Under the pieces are notes generated by a model, which ran no database searches, was not told the origin of the DNA, and saw only the letters and a program-made list of their open reading frames with translations. Positions 1 through 5,832 of a stretch of 8,705 nt of DNA are shown one piece after another. How positions within the stretch are numbered: the first letter of the stretch is position 1; every line of letters begins with the position of its first letter. Made by a program: the position numbers and the translations under genes. The DNA comes from Syntrophomonas sp. UBA4807 (GTDB lineage Bacteria; Bacillota; Syntrophomonadia; Syntrophomonadales; Syntrophomonadaceae), in contig DHGD01000097.1 of the NCBI GenBank assembly GCA_002402575.1, positions 2,987-11,691 on the forward strand, read 5' to 3'.

Positions 1-786
1 ATAAATCCTGAAACCGCATTGCTTTTTAGCGCCCACACCTCTAATTATAAGATCGTCGGCTTCACCCGCGAGGTAACCCTGGCGGAGATGGTGGAAGTGG
101 GGCGCCGGTCTGCTCTGCCGGTAATGCACGACCTGGGCAGCGGGGTCTTGTTTGACCTTCAGGCCTGGGGATTGAATGAGGAACCTTCCGTAAACGCTTC
201 TGTAGAGACGGGGGCGGATATCGTCACCTTTAGTGGAGACAAGCTGCTGGGGGGACCCCAAGCCGGAATTATGGTTGGGAAAAAGACCTATATCGAGGCG
301 ATGAAAAGAAATCAACTGCTGCGCGCCCTTAGAGTGGACAAACTGACCATAGCTGCCCTGGAAGGCACCCTAAAGGCTTATGTGGGTGAACAGCCCCAAA
401 AGACGGTGCCGGTTTTGAGAATGCTGACTGCTTCCCGCGAAGAACTGGAGCTAAAGAGCCAGGAGTTATTAAGGGAGTTGCTGCAGCTGGTAGGCAGCGA
501 TCCCCGGGTGGCGCATATTGCGGTGGCGCCGCTGGAGGACCGGGTGGGAGGAGGAGCCTACCCTATTCGCAGCCTGCCCGGATTTGGCGTGGAAATTGCT
601 TTAAAGGACAAGGTGGAAATAGTAGCCCATAAACTGCGCCTGGGCCAGCCGGCGCTTTTAACCAGAATACAGGACAACTGCATATTGATAAGCGTGCGCA
701 CTCTGGAGACGGCGCACCTTAAGCAGATTCCGCAGTTGCTGCAGCAAGCCCTGTGCCCGGGCGGACAAAAGGAGAGCAGCAAATGA
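1..786 (+). CDS. selA: L-seryl-tRNA(Sec) selenium transferase SelA, C-terminal part (5' end outside window)
   Basis: SelA is a PLP enzyme that converts Ser-tRNA(Sec) to Sec-tRNA(Sec) using selenophosphate, in the cytoplasm. The reading frame is open from base 1 (I-N-P-E-T-A-L-L-F-S-A-H-T-S-N-Y), so the gene is cut by the window edge; no start is visible. The family motif HTSNYKIVGFT lies near the start, and the PLP-lysine motif FSGDKLLGGPQAG follows, with the lysine codon at 241-243. About 180 residues follow this lysine, against about 168 in E. coli SelA (463 aa, K295, from family knowledge), so the C-terminus looks complete and roughly 210 N-terminal residues are missing. The TGA stop (784-786) overlaps the selB ATG, which implies translational coupling. 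Identity is very secure; the truncation is an artefact of the window, not a pseudogene. Confidence 0.96.
   Translation: MNPETALLFSAHTSNYKIVGFTREVTLAEMVEVGRRSALPVMHDLGSGVLFDLQAWGLNEEPSVNASVETGADIVTFSGDKLLGGPQAGIMVGKKTYIEAMKRNQLLRALRVDKLTIAALEGTLKAYVGEQPQKTVPVLRMLTASREELELKSQELLRELLQLVGSDPRVAHIAVAPLEDRVGGGAYPIRSLPGFGVEIALKDKVEIVAHKLRLGQPALLTRIQDNCILISVRTLETAHLKQIPQLLQQALCPGGQKESSK
767..774 (+). promoter_or_regulatory. Ribosome binding site of selB
   Basis: AAAAGGAG lies 8 bases before the ATG at 783, inside the end of selA. It supports ATG 783 over the in-frame GTG at 753, which has no comparable site and would add ten residues in front of the conserved SelB N-terminus. Confidence 0.8.
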
Positions 787-2681
787 AGCGATTTATCGTT
801 GGTACCGCAGGACATATTGACCATGGCAAAACCACTCTGGTCAAAGCCTTGACCGGTGTGGACACCGACCGCCTTAAAGAGGAAAAGCAGCGCGGCATCT
901 CTATTGAGCTGGGCTTCGCTCCCTTCAATTTGCCTGGCGGCCAAAAGGCCGCCATTGTGGATGTGCCGGGCCATGAACGCTTTATTCGCCATATGCTGGC
1001 CGGGGCTTTTGGCGTGGACATGGTTTTGCTGACCATAGCTGCCGACGAAGGGATTATGCCGCAGACCAGGGAGCATATGGATATAATCGAACTGCTGGGA
1101 GTGGACAAGGGATTGGTGGTGATCACCAAGGCCGATCTGGTGGACGAAGAATGGATGATGATGGTGGAGGAAGAGATACGCGAGTACCTGCAAGGTACCA
1201 TACTGGAGGGAGCGCCGGTGATGGCGGTATCAGCGCTGAGTGGCCGGGGCATCCCCGAACTGTTGGCTGCCATTGAAAAGGTCGCCGAAGATGTGCAGCA
1301 GAGAAATGCCGAAGGCTATGCCAGATTGCCCATCGACCGGGCATTCACCATCTCCGGATTCGGCACCGTGGTTACCGGAACCCTGTGGTCTGGGAAAATC
1401 AGAGTGGGGGATATGCTGGAATTGATGCCCCGCGGGCGGCAGGTCAAGGTGCGTACCTTGCACGTGCACAATGACAAGGTAAATACTGCCTATGCGGGGC
1501 AGAGAGTGGCCGTCAACCTGCAAGGGATTGAACTGGCGGAGGTTTACCGCGGCGAACTGCTGGCAACTCCCGGGGTGCTGGCCTCCAGTTACCGCATCGA
1601 TGCCCGTCTCAAGCTAATCAAATCCAGCAAGCGCAGTCTAGCCAATTGGAATCGGGTGCGCTTTCACCTTGGCACCGACGAGGCCATGGGGCGGGTAGTA
1701 CTATTGGACCGGGAACAGCTCAACCCGGGGGAGGAAGCCTTGGTGCAACTGGTGATGGAGAAGCCGGTGGTGGCCTATAAGGGAGACCGCTTTGTTATCC
1801 GCTATTATTCCCCGGTCACTACCATCGGCGGGGGAGTGGTCATCGATCCGCAGGCTCCCAAACAGAAGCGCTTTAATGAAGAAGTACTGGAAAAATTGAG
1901 CATGAAGGAAGAAGGCAGCCTTTATGAACGGGTTTTGCTGGAAATGGAAAATAAATCTGAAGAAATAATGTCTTTAACCGATCTGGTCAGATATACCGGA
2001 AGCAGTATACCGGCAGTCACAGCGGAATTGGAACAGCTCATACAGGATGGTCAGGTGGAAGACCTTAAAAACGGTGATTATATCAGCCACAAGGGTCTTA
2101 ACCGGATAAGGGAGCGCATACAGGCCTGGCTTAAGGAATATCACCACCAATACCCGCTGCGCAGCGGGTATTCACGCGAAGATCTGCGCAGCCGCTTTTT
2201 CTCTAAAATTAACGCCCGCCGCTTCAATTTAATCGTCAAATATCTTGAAGAACAAGGCGGGCTGATTTCTGTGCACAACAATCTGGCTCTGCCAGGACAC
2301 TGCCCTCAACCCGGCCCCCGGGAGGAAGCCTTGATTGACGGTATAACCGGAGCTATGGAAAAAGACCTCTTCAGTCCGCCGTCACTCGGCGATATTAAGA
2401 CCCTGCTGGCGGCGGATGAAAATGCCTTTAACGAAGTGGTGAGCTATCTGGTGGATAACGGTCGTCTGGTTAAGATTAACCAGGATATGGTGTTCTCAGC
2501 CCAGGCGGTGGAGGTTGGCAAAGAGCTTCTGCAGGGCTATTTCACCGAAAATAAGGAACTCACCCTAGCCGCCGCCCGGGATCTTTTCAATACTTCTCGA
2601 AAGTACGCCCTGCCTTTGATAGAATATTATGATAGGGTGCGTTTTACTAAAAGAATGGGAGATATCAGAGTTAAGATATAG
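783..2681 (+). CDS. selB: Selenocysteine-specific translation elongation factor SelB
   Basis: This 632-residue GTPase carries Sec-tRNA(Sec) to ribosomes paused at UGA next to a SECIS RNA hairpin. The N-terminus MKRFIVGTAGHIDHGKT is classic SelB, with the P-loop GHIDHGKT at residues 10-17. Switch I follows (EEKQRGISIELGFA, 33-46), then DVPGHE (60-65) and the base-recognition motif TKAD (115-118). Beta-barrel domains of EF-Tu type occupy roughly 180-360. The C-terminal half (about 375-632) is the set of winged helices that bind the SECIS; it includes YPLRSGYSREDLRSRF (457-472) and the terminal block SRKYALPLIEYYDRVRFTKR (605-624) followed by GDIR. Length fits the bacterial family (about 610-640 aa). 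The ATG overlaps the selA stop, and the next gene starts 27 bases after the stop, so it is probably in one operon with both neighbours. No key GTPase residue is missing. The coding sequence contains several inverted repeats, listed separately. Confidence 0.97.
   Translation: MKRFIVGTAGHIDHGKTTLVKALTGVDTDRLKEEKQRGISIELGFAPFNLPGGQKAAIVDVPGHERFIRHMLAGAFGVDMVLLTIAADEGIMPQTREHMDIIELLGVDKGLVVITKADLVDEEWMMMVEEEIREYLQGTILEGAPVMAVSALSGRGIPELLAAIEKVAEDVQQRNAEGYARLPIDRAFTISGFGTVVTGTLWSGKIRVGDMLELMPRGRQVKVRTLHVHNDKVNTAYAGQRVAVNLQGIELAEVYRGELLATPGVLASSYRIDARLKLIKSSKRSLANWNRVRFHLGTDEAMGRVVLLDREQLNPGEEALVQLVMEKPVVAYKGDRFVIRYYSPVTTIGGGVVIDPQAPKQKRFNEEVLEKLSMKEEGSLYERVLLEMENKSEEIMSLTDLVRYTGSSIPAVTAELEQLIQDGQVEDLKNGDYISHKGLNRIRERIQAWLKEYHHQYPLRSGYSREDLRSRFFSKINARRFNLIVKYLEEQGGLISVHNNLALPGHCPQPGPREEALIDGITGAMEKDLFSPPSLGDIKTLLAADENAFNEVVSYLVDNGRLVKINQDMVFSAQAVEVGKELLQGYFTENKELTLAAARDLFNTSRKYALPLIEYYDRVRFTKRMGDIRVKI
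2149..2172. repeat. Perfect 24-base palindrome inside selB
   Basis: The left half AATACCCGCTGC (2149-2160) is followed at once by its exact reverse complement GCAGCGGGTATT (2161-2172). As RNA it could fold into a 10-bp stem with a GCGC loop; as DNA it is a dyad of the size of a dimeric regulator site. It encodes Q-Y-P-L-R-S-G-Y at the start of a conserved SelB winged-helix block, so protein constraint may explain part of it. Function unknown. Confidence 0.75.
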
Positions 2682-2694
2682 TCTTGTTAGTTGT

Positions 2695-2700
2695 GGGAGG
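2695..2700 (+). promoter_or_regulatory. Ribosome binding site that fixes a TTG start
   Basis: GGGAGG is followed by an 8-base spacer and then TTG at 2709. A longer reading with TTG at 2691 would place this Shine-Dalgarno sequence inside the gene and add six residues (M-W-E-D-F-A) that do not fit the family N-terminus, which normally begins close to the G-I-P-R motif. Confidence 0.8.
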
Positions 2701-2708
2701 ATTTTGCA

Positions 2709-3701
2709 TTGTATACAGTTGGGATACCCCGCAGCCTGGCTTACTTTTTCTTCCTGCCGCTGTGGAAGACCTTCATTACCGAGCTGGGACATGAGGTGAT
2801 CGAGTCTCCTCCGACCAGCCGGGCCATACTGGACCGGGGGGTCAAGGAAGCGGTCAATGACGCTTGCATTCCGATCAAGCTATATCACGGTCATGCTGCT
2901 CATCTGGCCGAAAATTGCGACTTTTTATTCTGCCCTCGCCTGGTCAGTGTGCGCAAACATGGTGATTTCGGCAGCGAGACCTTTTGCCCCAAATTCCTGG
3001 GACTGCCGGACATGGTGCGTCTGGCTCTGAAAGATCTGCCCCCGCTGATTGACACCCGCATCGATTTGAAACAGCCTGGCGGAGGCAGTCAGGAAGCCGC
3101 CGGGGAGATCGGGCTGCGGCTGGGAAACAGCCCCGCTCAGGTCAAACGCGCCTTGCGGCTGGGCATGGCTGCGCAGGGATATTTTCACCGTCTATGTCAA
3201 CAAGGCATACTGGCTGATGACGCTCTGCAAGCGGTGTTTAATGGCGAGAAAATATACCCCCCTCAAAGCCATGGCCAGGATATCACCATCGCCGTGGTGG
3301 GATACCCATATGCCATTTATGACCCTTACATCAATGCTGGGTTGCTGAAGATTCTGCAACAGCAAGGGGTAAGAATAGTTACTCAGGACATGCTCAGTGA
3401 CCGGGAACTGAACCGTCAGGATAGCAAACTGCCCAAGACCCTGTTCTGGTATTTCTCCAACCGCGCTGTCTATGGAGGCCTGCATTTCATGAGCGACCGC
3501 CAGGTGGATGGCATTATCCATGTCACCGCGTTCGCCTGCGGACCCGATTCTATGGTAGACCGCTTGTTGGAGATCGAGGCCAAACGCCACGCCACGCCTT
3601 ATCTGCCCATAGCGGTGGACGAACATACCGGAGAAGCCGGAGTCAGGACCAGAGTAGAAGCTTTTCTGGATATGCTGCGCTATAAGAGGAGACGGAGATG
3701 A
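2709..3701 (+). CDS. DUF2229-type acyl-CoA dehydratase activase-related protein
   Basis: This is a 330-residue soluble protein (TTG start at 2709) of the DUF2229 family, known mainly as a domain of very large 2-hydroxyacyl-CoA dehydratase activase proteins and as stand-alone neighbours of HgdC-type ATPases. Seen here: the N-terminal GIPRSLAYFFFLPLWKTF (residues 5-22), the block DACIPIKLYHGH (51-62), further cysteines at 70, 75 and 93 (CDFLFCPR and FCPKFLGLPD), FACGPDSMVDRLLE (275-288) and the end motif VDEHTGEAGVRTRVEAF (303-319). The cysteines C53, C70, C75, C93 and C277 could bind an iron-sulfur cluster; that is inference. No signal peptide or membrane segment is visible. The TGA stop overlaps the ATG of the next gene, so the products are probably made in fixed proportion and may form a complex. 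Family membership is secure; the biochemical role is not established. Confidence 0.85.
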   Translation: MYTVGIPRSLAYFFFLPLWKTFITELGHEVIESPPTSRAILDRGVKEAVNDACIPIKLYHGHAAHLAENCDFLFCPRLVSVRKHGDFGSETFCPKFLGLPDMVRLALKDLPPLIDTRIDLKQPGGGSQEAAGEIGLRLGNSPAQVKRALRLGMAAQGYFHRLCQQGILADDALQAVFNGEKIYPPQSHGQDITIAVVGYPYAIYDPYINAGLLKILQQQGVRIVTQDMLSDRELNRQDSKLPKTLFWYFSNRAVYGGLHFMSDRQVDGIIHVTAFACGPDSMVDRLLEIEAKRHATPYLPIAVDEHTGEAGVRTRVEAFLDMLRYKRRRR

Positions 3702-4801
3702 AAATCAGCTTTCCCCGCATGGGGTATTCATATATAGCCTTTAAATGGCTGGTGGAGAATATGGGTCATGAATGCGTTGTTCCTCCCGAGCCCAGCAACC
3801 GCACCCTGGATCTGGGAGTGCGTTACGCTCCGGAATTTGCTTGCATACCTTTTAAAATATTATTAGGGACATATATCGAAGTGGCCCAAATGGGAGCCCA
3901 AGCGGTGATTACCTCAGGAGGGATGGGACCCTGCCGCGCCGGTTATTATTGGGTGATGCATAAATACCTGTTAGAAGAAATGAATCTGCCCCTAAAAATA
4001 ATTGCCATGGAGATGCCGCTCTTAAACCTGGGTGATTTCTGGAAAAAGATCGACCTTTTGCGCCGGGATGGGGGCATATCGCTGAAAGAACTGCTCAGGG
4101 TATTGAAAATAACCTGGGCCAAGGTCAAGAGCATAGATGATGTGGAAATCCGCTCCCATCAGGTGCGCCCCCGGGAGCTTAAACGCGGCGAAACCACCCT
4201 GGCGATAAACGCAGGACTGGCGTTTATCGATGCCGCTCAGAATGAAGAAGAGATCCGTGAAGCCCGCCAGGAAGCCCTGTCCTTGTTAGACCGGGTGCCC
4301 TGCGATGAACAGCGTCAGCCGCTTAAAATAGGGATTATCGGGGAGATATACGTGGTTTTGGAACCGGCCGCCAATCATTATATTCAGTTGCTGTTAGGTG
4401 AGATGGGGGTGGAGACCGACCGCTCCATTTATCTGAGTGCATATGCGCGCAAAAACACTATCGTTAATCTGGAAGGGGATTTGTTTTCCGTCGCCCGCCC
4501 TTATCTTAACGAGGCCCCCATCGGCGGGCATGGCGTCAACAGTATTGCCGAAACTATTTTATATGCCAGACACGGTTTCGACGGCGTGGTGCAATTGGCC
4601 CCGTTTTCCTGCATACCGGAGATAGTAGCCAAAAGCATTATTCCGACCGTGAGCCGGGAATATGACATCCCCGTTCAGACCCTCTTTATTGATGAGCAGA
4701 CTGGACGGGCCGGGGTGCAGACCCGCATGGAGGCATTTGTGGATCTTTTGCAGTGGCGTCGTGACCGTGGAATCCATAAAAAGAAGGTGTTCTCATTATG
4801 A
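3698..4801 (+). CDS. CoA protein activase-like, HgdB/DUF2229-related protein
   Basis: This 367-residue soluble protein starts at the ATG overlapping the previous stop, with AGGAG 6 bases upstream. It belongs to the group usually labelled CoA protein activase or 2-hydroxyglutaryl-CoA dehydratase-related. Seen here: KISFPRMGYSYIAFKWL at the N-terminus, FACIPFKILLGTYIE (47-61), SGGMGPCRAGYYW (73-85), a charged, probably helical middle (about 110-205), KIGIIGEIYVVLEPAANHYI (210-229), PFSCIPEIVAKSIIPTVSRE (302-321) and IDEQTGRAGVQTRMEAFVDL (331-350). C49, C79 and C305 are candidate cluster ligands. Several blocks line up with the previous gene product (C49 with C53, C305 with C277, and the shared DExTGxAGVxTRxEAFxD ending), which suggests distant paralogs. 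The stop overlaps the start of the ATPase gene. Its likely place is in an ATP-driven low-potential electron transfer complex; it might itself carry a cluster. It is not a clear HgdA or HgdB catalytic subunit. Confidence 0.8.
   Translation: MKISFPRMGYSYIAFKWLVENMGHECVVPPEPSNRTLDLGVRYAPEFACIPFKILLGTYIEVAQMGAQAVITSGGMGPCRAGYYWVMHKYLLEEMNLPLKIIAMEMPLLNLGDFWKKIDLLRRDGGISLKELLRVLKITWAKVKSIDDVEIRSHQVRPRELKRGETTLAINAGLAFIDAAQNEEEIREARQEALSLLDRVPCDEQRQPLKIGIIGEIYVVLEPAANHYIQLLLGEMGVETDRSIYLSAYARKNTIVNLEGDLFSVARPYLNEAPIGGHGVNSIAETILYARHGFDGVVQLAPFSCIPEIVAKSIIPTVSREYDIPVQTLFIDEQTGRAGVQTRMEAFVDLLQWRRDRGIHKKKVFSL
4203..4229. repeat. 10-bp perfect inverted repeat inside the CoA activase-like gene
   Basis: CGATAAACGC (4203-4212) and its exact reverse complement GCGTTTATCG (4220-4229) are separated by AGGACTG, giving a 10-bp stem with a 7-base loop in the mRNA. 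It encodes the stretch around L-A-I-N-A-G-L-A-F-I-D. There is no U-tract, so it is not an intrinsic terminator. Confidence 0.7.
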
Positions 4802-5760
4802 TCCAAGCATATCTGGGTGTGGATGTGGGCTCAGTCAGCACCAATCTGGTTATCATCAGCGAACTAGGCCAGCTGTTGGCCTCCAAATATATGCGCACCA
4901 ATGGCCGTCCCATACAGACGGTGCAGGAAGGCATCCAAGCCCTGGGACAAGAAGCAGCCTCCCAGATCGAAATTATCGGATGCGGGACCACCGGCAGCGC
5001 GCGGTATCTGACCAGCATGATAATCGGGGCGGACGTGGTAAAAAATGAGATTACTGCGCATGCCATAGCAGCGTCCCATGAGATAGAGGATGTACGCACC
5101 ATTATCGAAATAGGGGGGCAGGATTCCAAAATCATCATTCTGCAGGATGGTATTGTGACCGACTTTGCCATGAATACGGTATGCGCTGCCGGAACCGGCT
5201 CCTTTCTCGATCAACAGGCCAGCAGGTTGTGCATTCCCATCGAGGAATTCGGCGGATACGCCGCCAAAGCAACCAACCCCGTACGGATTGCCGGAAGGTG
5301 CGCCGTTTTCGCCGAATCAGACATGATTCACAAACAACAGCTGGGCTACAACCTGGAGGATATTGTGGCCGGGCTGTGCGAGGCCCTGGTCAGGAACTAC
5401 ATGAACAATGTTGGCAAAGGCAAAGAGATAATGGCTCCAGTGGTCTTCCAGGGCGGTGTGGCCGCCAACCAAGGACTGGTCAGAGCCTTTAAGAAGTATC
5501 TCGGTTTTGAAGTGGTAGTGCCCCCTTATCATGATGTAATGGGAGCAATTGGTGCCGCTTATTTGGCCCGGGAGGCGGTAAAGAGAAAAGGGCGCACCGG
5601 CTTTAAAGGATTTAATCTGGAGAACATCAACTTTCGCACTACCAGCTTTGAGTGCCGGGGTTGCTCCAATGCCTGTGAAGTGGTACAGTTCTTTGAGAAC
5701 AACAACTTAATTGCCCGCTGGGGAGATCGCTGCGGCAAATGGGAGCTGCAGGTGGGCTGA
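4798..5760 (+). CDS. Acyl-CoA dehydratase activase (HgdC/BcrAD/BadFG ASKHA ATPase) with extra four-cysteine tail
   Basis: This 320-residue protein belongs to the family of ATPases that couple ATP hydrolysis to injection of one low-potential electron into a partner iron-sulfur enzyme (2-hydroxyacyl-CoA dehydratases, benzoyl-CoA reductases, double-cubane cluster proteins). ASKHA elements are all present: GVDVGSVSTNLVI (7-19), IIEIGGQDSKII (102-113) and FQGGVAANQGLV (217-228), followed by HDVMGAIGAAYLA (245-257). C129 (NTVCAAGTGSF) and C168 (AGRCAVFAESDMI) match the two cysteines per subunit (C127 and C166 in Acidaminococcus HgdC) that hold one [4Fe-4S] cluster between the two halves of a homodimer. 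It is longer than minimal HgdC (about 260 aa): residues 284-314 add FECRGCSNACEVV and RWGDRCGKWE, a C-x2-C-x3-C...C set at 286, 289, 293 and 312 that looks like a second metal site. The ATG at 4798 overlaps the previous stop, and GAAGGTG lies 8 bases upstream. The physiological target is not encoded in the window. Confidence 0.93.
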   Translation: MIQAYLGVDVGSVSTNLVIISELGQLLASKYMRTNGRPIQTVQEGIQALGQEAASQIEIIGCGTTGSARYLTSMIIGADVVKNEITAHAIAASHEIEDVRTIIEIGGQDSKIIILQDGIVTDFAMNTVCAAGTGSFLDQQASRLCIPIEEFGGYAAKATNPVRIAGRCAVFAESDMIHKQQLGYNLEDIVAGLCEALVRNYMNNVGKGKEIMAPVVFQGGVAANQGLVRAFKKYLGFEVVVPPYHDVMGAIGAAYLAREAVKRKGRTGFKGFNLENINFRTTSFECRGCSNACEVVQFFENNNLIARWGDRCGKWELQVG

Positions 5761-5820
5761 ACGGGGTTATAAAGGCCTCTGCGTCTGTTAGGGGGCGTAA
5801 TAATACAAATAAAAGCAAAA

Positions 5821-5825
5821 GGAGG
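5821..5825 (+). promoter_or_regulatory. Strong ribosome binding site of the substrate-binding protein gene
   Basis: GGAGG in an A-rich context, 7 bases before the ATG at 5833. It is among the strongest sites in the window, fitting the need for abundant binding protein. The 72 bases before the gene (5761-5832) contain AT-rich sequence but no convincing -35/-10 pair and no terminator for the preceding genes. Confidence 0.8.
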
Positions 5826-5832
5826 ACAAAAG

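Noticed and set aside
753..782. GTG at 753 as the selB start
   Set aside because: It would add ten residues before the conserved MKRFIVGTAGHIDHGKT start; ATG 783 has AAAAGGAG at good spacing and an ATGA overlap with selA.
558..1273. Two long reverse-strand open frames opposite the selA end and selB start
   Set aside because: They overlap strongly conserved selA/selB coding sequence, show no recognisable family features (low-complexity H/S-rich translations) and lack ribosome binding sites; they mirror codon bias of the + strand genes.
4662..5048. Forward open frame of 128 codons spanning the end of the CoA activase-like gene and the start of the ATPase gene
   Set aside because: It is out of frame with two well-supported genes and its translation resembles no family; a frame shadow.
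5761..5832. Possible promoter (TAATAA/TAATAC near 5798-5806) before livK
   Set aside because: No acceptable -35 hexamer at 16-18 bases upstream; AT-richness alone is not enough to call a promoter.
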